7,081 bases of DNA from Candidatus Omnitrophota bacterium (GTDB lineage Bacteria; Hinthialibacterota; Hinthialibacteria; Hinthialibacterales; JAKPRU01). The stretch lies in assembly GCA_029557025.1 (NCBI GenBank), contig JAKPRU010000789.1, forward strand, positions 1 to 7,081, given 5' to 3'. The notes under the pieces were generated by a model that did no database searches, had not been told where the DNA came from, and saw nothing but the letters and a program-made list of their open reading frames with translations. A program made the translations under genes and the position numbers. This document shows positions 1 through 5,800 of this stretch, in pieces (positions within the stretch are counted from its first letter, which is position 1; each line of letters starts with the position of its first letter).

Positions 1-1
1 G

Positions 2-352
2 CCGGGAACGGATATCCGCATCGAGATCAACGGCGAAAACGGTACGGCCATCATGATCGGCGAACGTATGCACACGTGGATATTCCGCGACAAACAACCG
101 GAAGACGAGGAAATCCGCACGTATGGCTGCGAGTCCGTTCAGACCGCCGCCACCGGACCGGCCGACTTCGCGTTCTTCGATCACAAGGTTGTGATCGAGG
201 ACATGGCCGATGCCGTCCGCGAACACCGGGACCCCTGCATCCCGGCGATCTCTGTGCGGCCATCGCTGGAAATTGTGCTGGCGATGTACAAATCCGCCCG
301 GCTCGGCAATTGGGTCCCGATTCCTTTGGAAAGTGAGGAAGGGACTCTATAA
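2..352 (+). CDS. Gfo/Idh/MocA-family oxidoreductase, C-terminal part (5' end outside window)
   Basis: The reading frame is open from base 2 to the TAA at 350-352, giving 116 residues; the N-terminal NAD(P)-binding Rossmann domain would lie upstream of the window. The visible part resembles the C-terminal alpha/beta domain of Gfo/Idh/MocA dehydrogenases. It opens with a beta-strand segment of the type I-E-I-N-G-E-N-G-T-A (residues about 7-16 of the fragment), then a W-x-F strand and an acidic P-E-D-E-E-I turn. It ends with the helix typical of the family (P-S-L-E-I-V-L-A-M-Y-K-S-A-R) and a short V-P-I-P-L strand. Family members oxidise or reduce sugars, inositols and related polyols with NAD(P) in the cytoplasm. 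The substrate cannot be inferred because the cofactor and catalytic E-K-P-type motifs are missing. The next gene starts 46 nt downstream on the same strand with no clear terminator between, so co-transcription is possible. The family call rests on recalled motif style, not on an alignment. Confidence 0.75.
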   Translation, partial: PGTDIRIEINGENGTAIMIGERMHTWIFRDKQPEDEEIRTYGCESVQTAATGPADFAFFDHKVVIEDMADAVREHRDPCIPAISVRPSLEIVLAMYKSARLGNWVPIPLESEEGTL

Positions 353-398
353 TCTGAAATTCATGCAAAACGCAAATTGATCTTCGAGGAATCACACA

Positions 399-1589
399 AT
401 GAGCGAACCATACAGTAAACGTCAAATCTCCCGAATCTGCGTTCACGAAGGGGAAGAACGATATAACCCTTATGACGCCATCACGACACCGATTGTCCAG
501 ACCTCCACATTCATTTTCAAAAATACGGACACCATCGAGGGATATACCTGCCGTGGAGAAGCACATTATGAATATACCCGGTACGGCAACCCGACTCAGA
601 CCGCCGCGCAGAAAAAACTGGCCGCGTTAGAGGACGCCGAATCGGCGTTGCTGTTCTCCTCCGGCATGAGTGCCGTTACCACAACTTTGCTTTGCCTGCT
701 GCAATCCGGCGACCACATTATTATCACGGATGATGCCTATAAAAAATCTCTGGAGTTCTGTAAGTATGTGTTGCCGCGATACGGGATTCAGTTCGATATT
801 GTCTCCGTGCACGACTATGAAGCCATGGAGAAAGCGATTCGCCCGAACACGCGGATCTTTTTTTCGGAGTCGCCAACCAACCCATATCTGAACATCATGG
901 ACCTTCAGCGCATCGCCGCAATGTTGAAGGACACACAAGTTCTGCTCCTGTGCGACAGTACATTCGCCACGCCATACAACATGCAACCCCTGAAGTTCGG
1001 TGTGGACCTGGTAATCCACAGCTGTACGAAATACTTGGGTGGACATAACGATCTCATGGCGGGAGTTGTTATGGGTAGCGAGAAGTTGATTGAGGAAATC
1101 CTGAAGTTTCACAAGATCCTGGGCGGGGTTGTGGACCCGCTTGTGGGATACCTCCTGATTCGCGGGTTGAAAACATTTGATTTGCGAATGCAACGACTGA
1201 ACGAAAACGGAATGCGGGTCGCGCAGTTTCTGGAAAATCATCCGCGAGTACAGAAAATCTACTACCCGGGGTTGCCCTCGCACCCACACTATGAAATCGC
1301 AAAACGTTATATGACCGGTTTCGGTGCCGTCGTTTCTTTTGAAATGGATGCCGACCTGGAGGGAACAAAACGCTTCTTAGATCAGCTAAAACTGTTCCGA
1401 ATCGGACCAAGCTTCGGGGGCGCGGAGTCCCTGATTACTCACCCGGCCAGTGTATCCTATTACGATTGCACACGGGATGAACGAATTGCCCTCGGAATCA
1501 AAGACAATTTGATCCGTCTCGCTGCCGGTATTGAGGAGGCTGAGGCTATCATCGAGGACCTCGAACAGGCGTTCGCGGCGAGTGCGTAA
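399..1589 (+). CDS. Cystathionine gamma-synthase-type PLP enzyme (Cys/Met metabolism family)
   Basis: This 396-residue protein is the usual length for the Cys/Met metabolism PLP family (fold type I), which makes or breaks C-S bonds in cystathionine or homocysteine synthesis. Landmarks visible: Y-T-R-Y-G-N-P-T (59-66), whose Tyr and Arg reach the PLP phosphate of the neighbouring subunit; S-S-G-M (87-90) phosphate loop; a conserved active-site Tyr at 114; S-E-S-P-T-N-P (156-162); Asp186, which should contact the PLP ring nitrogen; and H-S-C-T-K-Y-L-G-G-H (207-216) with Lys211 as Schiff-base lysine. Arg373 fits the substrate-carboxylate site. Several stretches recall plant cystathionine gamma-synthase: the Y-K-K-S segment after Tyr114 (Y-R-K-T in plants), F-H-K-I-L-G-G (238-243 region), Y-L-L-I-R-G-L-K-T and P-S-F-G-G-A-E-S. 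The ATG at 399 is supported by a CGAGGA ribosome site at 385-390, 8 nt upstream. The natural acceptor (O-acetyl-, O-succinyl- or O-phosphohomoserine) and a synthase versus lyase role (metB, metC or megL type) cannot be settled, so no symbol is given. Confidence 0.9.
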   Translation: MSEPYSKRQISRICVHEGEERYNPYDAITTPIVQTSTFIFKNTDTIEGYTCRGEAHYEYTRYGNPTQTAAQKKLAALEDAESALLFSSGMSAVTTTLLCLLQSGDHIIITDDAYKKSLEFCKYVLPRYGIQFDIVSVHDYEAMEKAIRPNTRIFFSESPTNPYLNIMDLQRIAAMLKDTQVLLLCDSTFATPYNMQPLKFGVDLVIHSCTKYLGGHNDLMAGVVMGSEKLIEEILKFHKILGGVVDPLVGYLLIRGLKTFDLRMQRLNENGMRVAQFLENHPRVQKIYYPGLPSHPHYEIAKRYMTGFGAVVSFEMDADLEGTKRFLDQLKLFRIGPSFGGAESLITHPASVSYYDCTRDERIALGIKDNLIRLAAGIEEAEAIIEDLEQAFAASA

Positions 1590-1619
1590 TCGCCCTCGTC
1601 TATGAACCCCATTTATGCC

Positions 1620-1651
1620 TTGGAGCGCGGCAGCGCAGCGGCCGCCTTTGG
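1620..1651 (+). repeat. Putative intergenic repeat unit with an inner hairpin
   Basis: The block TTGGAGCGC (1620-1628), a 16-base insert and CCTTTGG (1645-1651) recurs on the minus strand at 3342-3327, where the same two blocks are directly joined without the insert. Here GCGGC (1627-1631) can pair with GCCGC (1641-1645) around a 9-nt loop. Two occurrences in 7 kb, both just after genes, suggest a dispersed intergenic element, but a chance match of 9 plus 7 bases in GC-rich DNA cannot be excluded. Confidence 0.35.
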
Positions 1652-1684
1652 CCCCCTACTTTCGGGAAAGGGTCCGGATGAGGG

Positions 1685-1699
1685 AAGAGGAGCCTCTTT
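1685..1699 (+). terminator. Weak terminator-like palindrome after the PLP enzyme gene
   Basis: AAGAGG (1685-1690) and CCTCTT (1693-1698) are inverted repeats; as RNA the realistic fold is a 5-bp AAGAG/CTCTT stem with a GAGC loop, followed by only a short T run. It lies about 95 bases after the upstream stop codon, upstream of the riboswitch promoter, which is where a terminator would be expected. The stem is short and the T tract poor, so this may be incidental. Confidence 0.25.
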
Positions 1700-1757
1700 G
1701 AAAATCCGATTTCTACATCTTTAATGAACTAAACCATCGTTCGGACAAGGTTCCCCG

Positions 1758-1785
1758 TTCAGCAGATGTGGTATCGTGGTAAACT
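1758..1785 (+). promoter_or_regulatory. Candidate sigma-70-type promoter for the thiC leader
   Basis: An extended -10 element, TGG followed by TAAACT (1777-1785, 4 of 6 matches to TATAAT), lies so that transcription would begin near 1792, a few bases before the riboswitch aptamer. The -35 candidate TTCAGC (1758-1763) is poor, though its 16-nt spacing is acceptable. An alternative extended -10 is TGG-TATCGT at 1769-1777. Position relative to the aptamer is the best support. Confidence 0.35.
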
Positions 1786-1796
1786 GCCGATGAAGG

Positions 1797-1890
1797 AAGC
1801 TGGGGGTGGGACTTGTCCCTGAGAACCGGAAGAAGAGTCCGGTAACCCTTTGAACCTGATCCGGGTCATACCGGCGTAGGGAATGCCGTT
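1797..1890 (+). ncRNA. TPP riboswitch aptamer (THI element)
   Basis: The conserved core of the thiamin pyrophosphate riboswitch is plain. It has GGGGGTG (1802-1808), CTGAGA (1819-1824), then ACCC-TTTGAACCTGAT (1845-1860), a short CCGG/CCGG arm (1861-1864 with 1871-1874) and the closing GCGTAGGGAA (1874-1883). The variable P3 extension is a clean hairpin, ACCGGA (1825-1830) with TCCGGT (1838-1843) around a 7-nt loop. CTGAGA forms the pocket for the pyrimidine ring, and the P4/P5 side binds the pyrophosphate through Mg2+. The closing P1 helix looks weak here: only about three pairs with a bulge (1799-1801 with 1883-1886). It lies directly upstream of thiC and a terminator, so TPP binding should reduce thiC transcription. 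Confidence 0.96.
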
Positions 1891-1927
1891 CAAGATCGAA
1901 TCGACTCGCGAGTTGAACCGCTTTCCC
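1879..1927 (+). promoter_or_regulatory. Antiterminator helix of the thiC riboswitch
   Basis: The 3' strand of the aptamer and the bases after it, GGGAATGCCGTTCAA (1879-1893), can pair with TTGAACCGCTTTCCC (1913-1927) at 13 of 15 positions; the mismatches are T1884/T1922 and C1887/C1919. This helix uses both the aptamer closing strand and the whole 5' arm of the terminator, so aptamer-plus-terminator and antiterminator are mutually exclusive. A local hairpin, TCGACT (1901-1906) with AGTTGA (1911-1916), can form in between. The pairing was worked out by eye; no folding energy was computed. Confidence 0.75.
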
Positions 1928-1947
1928 TGGAAGTAAGCGGTTTTTTT
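1916..1947 (+). terminator. Intrinsic terminator in the thiC leader (riboswitch off state)
   Basis: AACCGCTT (1916-1923) and AAGCGGTT (1935-1942) form a perfect 8-bp stem with an 11-nt loop, and a run of seven T (1941-1947) overlaps and follows the 3' arm. It sits between the TPP aptamer and thiC, the usual expression platform for transcription attenuation. It ends 17 bases before the thiC ATG, so it should cut the transcript before the ribosome site. Confidence 0.9.
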
Positions 1948-1951
1948 ATTT

Positions 1952-1957
1952 GAAAGG
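1952..1957 (+). promoter_or_regulatory. Ribosome binding site that sets the thiC start
   Basis: GAAAGG lies 7 nt before the ATG at 1965. It overlaps the upstream in-frame TTG (1950-1952), which therefore cannot be the start, and is too far from the ATG at 1974 to favour that one. Confidence 0.6.
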
Positions 1958-1964
1958 CGATATA

Positions 1965-3284
1965 ATGACAGGTATGAGCACCGATCCGATAAAAGAGGCG
2001 AAGACCCAGATTGCCCAAGCCCGTCAGAACCGGGTCACCCCGGAGATGCACCAGGTTGCGGCGGATGAACACCTGGACCCCGAAGAAATCCGCGCTGAGG
2101 TTGCCCGTGGGCGTATGGTTATCCCTGCTAATCCGCGACATACAAATCTGCACCCGATCGGAATTGGAATCGCGGCACGGTGCAAAATCAATGCGAACAT
2201 CGGTAATTCCCCAACCACGTCAAGCCTCAAGGAAGAGCTCGACAAACTCCACATCGCCCTGAAATACGGCGCGGACAGCGTCATGGACCTCTCCACCGGC
2301 GGCGAAATCAACCGAATTCGCGATGAGATCATTCGGCATAGCCCGGCTCCGGTCGGCACGGTTCCCCTGTATCAAATGATGTCCCTGGTCGAGGAGCCGC
2401 AGGATCTGACCCCGGAGATCATTCTGGACGTTATCCGTATGCAGGCTGAGCAGGGGGTGGATTTTATGACGCTCCACGCAGGATTGTTGCATCGCCATTT
2501 GCCGCTGGCGGAACGTCGATTGACCGGCATTGTGAGCCGTGGGGGCGCGATTGTCGCGTGTTGGATGAGTTTCCATCAGCGCGAGAATCCCCTGTATACG
2601 CTGTTTGATGAAATCCTGGAGATCTGTAGGAAGCATGATGTAACGCTCAGCCTCGGGGATGGCCTTCGTCCCGGTTGCCTGGCGGATGCGAGCGATGAGG
2701 CGCAATTCGCGGAACTGGATGTTTTGGGAGAACTAACCGAGCGTGCTTGGGCGGCAGGAGTTCAGGCGATGATCGAGGGACCGGGGCATGTGCCGCTCGA
2801 TCAGATCGCCATGAACGTCGAGCGGGAACGGCAAGTATGCAAGGAAGCACCGTTCTATGTTTTAGGCCCACTGGTGACCGATATTGCGCCGGGGTATGAC
2901 CATATCACCTCGGCGATTGGGGCAGCTGTTGCGGCGTATCACGGCGCGGCAATGCTCTGCTATGTTACTCCCAAAGAGCATTTGGGTTTACCGAACCTGG
3001 AGGATGTCAGGCAGGGTGTGATCGCCTATAAGATCGCCGCCCATGCTGCCGATGTTGCGAGAAAGCGTCCCGGTGCGCGTGACCGCGATGATGAAATCTC
3101 CCGTGCCCGTTTCGCCTTTCAATGGAATCGGCAATTTGAACTCTCGGTGGACCCCGAATTGGCGCAGATTATGCACGATGAATCTCTACCGGGACAGGAA
3201 TACAAGACAGCCGATTACTGCTCCATGTGCGGGGCGCGATTCTGCGCCATGAAACGCACAAAAACAGCCAATTCCCGGAAATGA
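1965..3284 (+). CDS. thiC: Phosphomethylpyrimidine synthase ThiC (short form)
   Basis: ThiC converts aminoimidazole ribotide (AIR) and S-adenosylmethionine into HMP-P, the pyrimidine precursor of thiamin, by a radical mechanism in the cytoplasm. The predicted protein has 439 residues. It matches the short ThiC form, which lacks the N-terminal extra domain of the roughly 600-residue proteobacterial and plant enzymes. Visible motifs are N-A-N-I-G-N-S (76-82), L-S-T-G-G-E (109-114), [10 protein letters not shown] (233-242), E-G-P-G-H-V-P (271-277), [10 protein letters not shown] (305-314) and T-P-K-E-H-L-G-L-P (335-343). The C-terminal 4Fe-4S site is the ThiC-specific C-x2-C-x4-C with Cys419, Cys422 and Cys427. 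His275 and His339 are the likely metal-binding histidines by analogy to known ThiC structures. The ATG at 1965 is chosen for its GAAAGG site; an in-frame TTG at 1950 would add five residues. The gene appears monocistronic, controlled by the TPP riboswitch, and converges on the glycosyltransferase gene 69 nt later. Confidence 0.98.
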   Translation: MTGMSTDPIKEAKTQIAQARQNRVTPEMHQVAADEHLDPEEIRAEVARGRMVIPANPRHTNLHPIGIGIAARCKINANIGNSPTTSSLKEELDKLHIALKYGADSVMDLSTGGEINRIRDEIIRHSPAPVGTVPLYQMMSLVEEPQDLTPEIILDVIRMQAEQGVDFMTLHAGLLHRHLPLAERRLTGIVSRGGAIVACWMSFHQRENPLYTLFDEILEICRKHDVTLSLGDGLRPGCLADASDEAQFAELDVLGELTERAWAAGVQAMIEGPGHVPLDQIAMNVERERQVCKEAPFYVLGPLVTDIAPGYDHITSAIGAAVAAYHGAAMLCYVTPKEHLGLPNLEDVRQGVIAYKIAAHAADVARKRPGARDRDDEISRARFAFQWNRQFELSVDPELAQIMHDESLPGQEYKTADYCSMCGARFCAMKRTKTANSRK

Positions 3285-3292
3285 GATACTTG

Positions 3293-3364
3293 CCGGACAT
3301 GAATGTCCGGGCTATTGTCGTGCCGACCAAAGGGCGCTCCAAAGCCCGGCATTTCAATGCCGGG
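3293..3364. repeat. Two inward-facing palindromes between thiC and the glycosyltransferase gene (REPIN-like)
   Basis: The left palindrome is CCGGACAT (3293-3300), GA, ATGTCCGG (3303-3310). The right one is CCCGGCAT (3345-3352), TTCA, ATGCCGGG (3357-3364). Read toward the centre, both continue with GGGCT: plus strand after the left one, minus strand after the right one. The pair therefore forms a larger imperfect inverted repeat around a spacer of about 34 bases. The spacer holds the joined TTGGAGCGC/CCTTTGG motif on its minus strand. The right hairpin overlaps the last codons of the glycosyltransferase gene, with the TGA in its loop. Neither stem is followed by a proper T tract, so simple terminators are less likely, though either could protect mRNA 3' ends of the two convergent genes. 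Confidence 0.55.
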
Positions 3365-5117
3365 TAAATCCCAAATCCTCAACAATCCTCCTCAGTCTGT
3401 GTGCATGTGTATGCCCCCTGAGAACTGCCCGTTGGCCGCACCGCGCAATCCCTCTCCGTCGTTCCGGGTGGGCTAAATAGAATTGAACTTTCTCTTTCAG
3501 CTCCTGGGGTGTCCGAAAGACATCCAGGTCTTCCCCGATCCGAAAAACGCCTTCGAACGCCGGAGTGTATTCCGACAGAAGAAATCCCCCACATGCCATG
3601 ACATCATATACCCGTAAAATGAGGGAACGTTCGCATTGCAAATGAAAGAGGTTGATATTGATCGCGCTGGATGAGTAGACTCCCGCCGTTTCCATCGGAT
3701 ACACTGTTCCTCGACCGGCATAATGAGCGGCAAGCGCACCGACGCGCGTAGAGTCTGCCCAACCGGAGTCGCCGAAAATGGCAAAGGGTGATCCGACAAG
3801 TGCGTTCAGGTACCAAAGGTGTCTTCGGATGGTGGCGGCCTCTTCGATCATTTTCAGCAGAAGCCCGGGGCTGCCGATCCGGGAAATATCCACCCTGTTA
3901 GGGATTTCCGTTTTCAACCACGCGGCTCCCCACTCCAGAGTTCCTTCTATTAGTTGAGCAAAGACCGGGCTGATCCCCGGACACATACGTTCCATCTGGT
4001 CGAAATAACGTTCCACACCACGATTGAATCCGGATGAGCCGACAAATGTGACGGCATACCTGGGCAAATCTGTCGGAGTGGAAGGCAAGCGAAGAGCCGC
4101 CGCGGACGGCAACATACGGCGGCCCTTGTATCCCATCGCTTCCAGGCATTTGCCGTGGCCGGGATCGAACACATAGACACGGTCAAGAAGGCTCCAGGTT
4201 TCCGGCTTCGGGTCATACCAGTCCGGGTCTTCCAGAAAATACAGCGCCTGCGGGATACTGGATTCCGCCACAGCCTTCTCCGCAGCCGGCGGGAGCGCTC
4301 CTCGATTCAAACCCAATAGGAATCCCGGCCTCGTTCCTTCCAGGAAGTGAGCCCATTCCGGCGGAGAGCAGAGGAATCGGAATCGGGCATCGCTCGATGA
4401 TCGCGCTGTAGATTTGAAATCCAGTGATCCCGCACTTTCCAGTATGGCCGGAAAAAACATCGCTGTCGTCGGGGGACCGTGCATCCAGATGTCAACAGCG
4501 CGGGAATCCATCGGTATGCGCGGCTCGGATTCCCATGCCCGCTGGCATGTCTCCCGGGTCAAATCCTCGAACTCCGTGAGGAGTTCCTCGCTCGGTTCAA
4601 TTCCCATGATCCATTTCCAGGGTGCATGAAAAAAACCCGCGGCGCTGCGGATCAACGAAAGAAAGCGGTTCCGGCATTCGGGGCCGAGGATCAACAGGCA
4701 TTGCTGCGAAGAGAGGATTTGCCTCCAATCGATGACTTCCAGGCTTAACGCGAATAACTCCTCGTCCGGCTCCAGGACAATCAGCCGGGAAAACGGTTGT
4801 TTAGCGGCTAAGGCCGGCACATATCCAAGTCCAGATCGCCAAATCGCCACCGGTGTACTTTCACCCGATGCGATTCTGTTCAAGGAGTCTTGTGCCCGGA
4901 GAGAGGGCATACCGGGACCGTGAACCCATTTCCCCTCACACGAGCCTGAAGTGCGACATAGGTACTCCGATCCAAGCGGCAAAAGCCGAAACCGTGGCTT
5001 CTGCCTTCCCGACCGAAGATTGTCCAGGATACGTCGGACACGTCGTTCCTCCGAAGGGTAAAAATGTCCCAGGCAGGACAGGTTATTCCCGAATGGAGAA
5101 GGGGCTTTTTCAGACAA
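3354..5117 (-). CDS. Putative flagellin-associated glycosyltransferase (CgeB-like, with Maf-like N-terminal segment)
   Basis: This 587-residue protein has no signal peptide or membrane helix. Residues about 88-140 (S-G-L-G-Y-V-P at 95-101, then L-I-V-L-E-P-D-E-E-L-F at 112-122 and a V-I-D-W turn) resemble the N-terminal segment of Maf-type motility glycosyltransferases. Residues about 310-365 (Y-V-F-D-P at 315-319, E-A-M-G-Y, then V-T-F-V-G-S at 356-361) resemble the DUF3880/CgeB region. Residues about 483-582 match a C-terminal GT-B half: I-N-I-N-L-F, L-R-V-Y-D-V-M-A-C-G-G-F-L-L-S-E at 501-516, and the closing A-H-P-E-R-R-x3-A-R-C-G helix. In family terms such proteins transfer a nucleotide-sugar-derived sugar in the cytoplasm. 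Position behind flagellin and flaG suggests flagellin as acceptor, which is inference. The start is a TTG at 5117-5115, with GGAG 9 nt upstream; the frame closes at 5156-5154 and holds no ATG or GTG before it. Residues 140-300 match nothing I recognise. Confidence 0.75.
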   Translation of the reverse strand: MSEKAPSPFGNNLSCLGHFYPSEERRVRRILDNLRSGRQKPRFRLLPLGSEYLCRTSGSCEGKWVHGPGMPSLRAQDSLNRIASGESTPVAIWRSGLGYVPALAAKQPFSRLIVLEPDEELFALSLEVIDWRQILSSQQCLLILGPECRNRFLSLIRSAAGFFHAPWKWIMGIEPSEELLTEFEDLTRETCQRAWESEPRIPMDSRAVDIWMHGPPTTAMFFPAILESAGSLDFKSTARSSSDARFRFLCSPPEWAHFLEGTRPGFLLGLNRGALPPAAEKAVAESSIPQALYFLEDPDWYDPKPETWSLLDRVYVFDPGHGKCLEAMGYKGRRMLPSAAALRLPSTPTDLPRYAVTFVGSSGFNRGVERYFDQMERMCPGISPVFAQLIEGTLEWGAAWLKTEIPNRVDISRIGSPGLLLKMIEEAATIRRHLWYLNALVGSPFAIFGDSGWADSTRVGALAAHYAGRGTVYPMETAGVYSSSAININLFHLQCERSLILRVYDVMACGGFLLSEYTPAFEGVFRIGEDLDVFRTPQELKEKVQFYLAHPERRRGIARCGQRAVLRGHTHAHRLRRIVEDLGFTRH

Positions 5118-5126
5118 CTTCTCGGA

Positions 5127-5130
5127 CTCC
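5127..5130 (-). promoter_or_regulatory. Ribosome binding site supporting the TTG start
   Basis: GGAG on the minus strand, 9 nt before the TTG at 5117-5115. It supports an otherwise unusual start codon; the next in-frame ATG is at residue 70, after conserved-looking sequence begins to build. Confidence 0.45.
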
Positions 5131-5250
5131 GAATTGTTTGTGCGGATGAGACACTATAGAACTTCAGGAAGGAGGACTCTACTGAGGGACAAAAAGATAC
5201 TCCCAACCGGCAAGGGTTGTTGAGAGGAAGATCGCGGGCAATTTGGAGCA

Positions 5251-5283
5251 CAGAGCCGACCGGCTGCGGAGCCAGTCGCTCTG
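5251..5283 (-). promoter_or_regulatory. Stable hairpin in the flaG-glycosyltransferase gap
   Basis: CAGAGC (5251-5256) pairs with GCTCTG (5278-5283). Inside, after a bulge, GAC pairs with GTC and, after one mismatch, GGCT pairs with AGCC around a GCGG loop: 13 pairs in all. On the minus strand it lies 56 bases after the flaG stop, with no T run after it, so it may be a processing site or a leaky 3' structure. The rest of the 222-nt gap (5118-5339) shows no supported gene and no convincing promoter. Confidence 0.4.
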
Positions 5284-5339
5284 CGCTTCATTCTACGGAA
5301 ACTCAGCCGGCATACGAATTCTCAATTTACTCATCGGGT

Positions 5340-5708
5340 TCATGCTTCCTGATCCAATACTTTTCCGAGAAAAGAATGGAGGTTTTCCAGCATATTCACC
5401 AGTTGTTCAGGTGGCACTTCCCGAATCACCTCGTTGGTCTCATTGTCAATTACGGAGACGATGGGTCTTTGCATATGATTCAACTGAATCCTGACTCGTT
5501 TGCTCACGATATCCGTTTGGGGAGCCTCTGGTTCCTGCCGGAGAGCTGAGGAAGCCCGGATGCTCCGGTCGGAAGAGCCAAAACGAGGTGGCGTTGATTT
5601 AAGATACTCGTATTCCCCGGATTGCGCTTGCCCGGTTTTTTGCACGAAGAAGTCTTCTTCCGATAGAGCGATCGGAGAAGGGATGGATTGAACGGCTTGA
5701 ATCTGCAT
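5340..5708 (-). CDS. flaG: FlaG family flagellar protein
   Basis: FlaG proteins are small and usually encoded next to flagellin or fliD; loss in some bacteria changes filament length, but the molecular role is not settled. The 122-residue product has a low-complexity polar N-terminal half (residues 1-70) with no recognisable domain. Its C-terminal half carries the FlaG signature: R-I-Q-L-N-H (73-78), then V-S-V-I-D-N-E-T-N-E-V-I-R-E-V-P-P-E-Q (83-101), and a closing amphipathic helix. The family consensus is roughly D-x2-T-x-E-V-I-R-x-I-P, so it fits closely. The ATG at 5708-5706 is well supported by AAGGAGGA (5723-5716), 7 nt upstream, a strong site. It follows the flagellin gene by 92 nt on the same strand across a 12-bp hairpin, so it may be read through at a reduced level from the flagellin promoter. 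Confidence 0.88.
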   Translation of the reverse strand: MQIQAVQSIPSPIALSEEDFFVQKTGQAQSGEYEYLKSTPPRFGSSDRSIRASSALRQEPEAPQTDIVSKRVRIQLNHMQRPIVSVIDNETNEVIREVPPEQLVNMLENLHSFLGKVLDQEA

Positions 5709-5743
5709 CGGAATGTCCTCCTTAATAGAGGCTTCAGCGGGGG

Positions 5744-5775
5744 AGGGATCAGGCTGCGAGTCGAGCCTGATCCCT
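5744..5775 (-). terminator. 12-bp hairpin between flagellin and flaG
   Basis: AGGGATCAGGCT (5744-5755) and AGCCTGATCCCT (5764-5775) form a perfect 12-bp stem with an 8-nt loop. It lies 25 bases after the flagellin stop codon and 20 bases before the flaG ribosome site. On the minus strand the stem is followed by a C-rich stretch, not by T residues, so classical intrinsic termination is doubtful. A partial terminator or a structure protecting the flagellin mRNA 3' end would fit, since flagellin is needed in far larger amounts than FlaG. Confidence 0.5.
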
Positions 5776-5800
5776 ACCCACGCCCCCTATTTTTCGCCGG

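Larger units (their letters stand above)
1590..1796. other. Non-coding gap between the PLP enzyme gene and the TPP riboswitch
   Basis: No convincing gene lies in these 207 bases. They hold a GC-rich hairpin motif (1620-1651), a weak terminator-like palindrome (1685-1699) and a candidate promoter just before the riboswitch (1777-1785); each is listed separately. There is no tRNA-like fold and no tandem repeat. Confidence 0.6.

Noticed and set aside
627..1289. 220-residue open frame on the minus strand
   Set aside because: It lies entirely antisense to the PLP enzyme gene, whose motifs are unmistakable; the antisense product shows no family features and no ribosome site.
1950..1964. Upstream in-frame TTG as the thiC start
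   Set aside because: It overlaps the ribosome site GAAAGG and sits only three bases after the terminator T tract; the ATG at 1965 has proper spacing.
2220..2705. 161-residue minus-strand open frame
   Set aside because: It is antisense to thiC and shows no recognisable motif; a shadow of thiC codon pattern.
5191..5219. Possible minus-strand terminator: CAACC/GGTTG stem and a later run of five T
   Set aside because: The stem has only 5 bp and the T run starts 8 bases after it, too far for intrinsic termination.
5167..5223. Strong Shine-Dalgarno-like GGAAGGAGG on the plus strand followed by a CTG
   Set aside because: The frame after the CTG at 5182 ends after 13 codons; no usable start codon leads to a longer product.
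4880..5251. 123-residue minus-strand open frame with an ATG, covering the flaG-glycosyltransferase gap
   Set aside because: Most of it overlaps the glycosyltransferase gene in another frame; it looks compositional, and no ribosome site precedes its ATG.
5304..5329. Sigma-28-like promoter on the minus strand (TAAA, 14 bases, GCCGGCTG)
   Set aside because: The -10 element matches only GCCG of GCCGATAA and the spacing is one base short; too weak to call although the context is flagellar.
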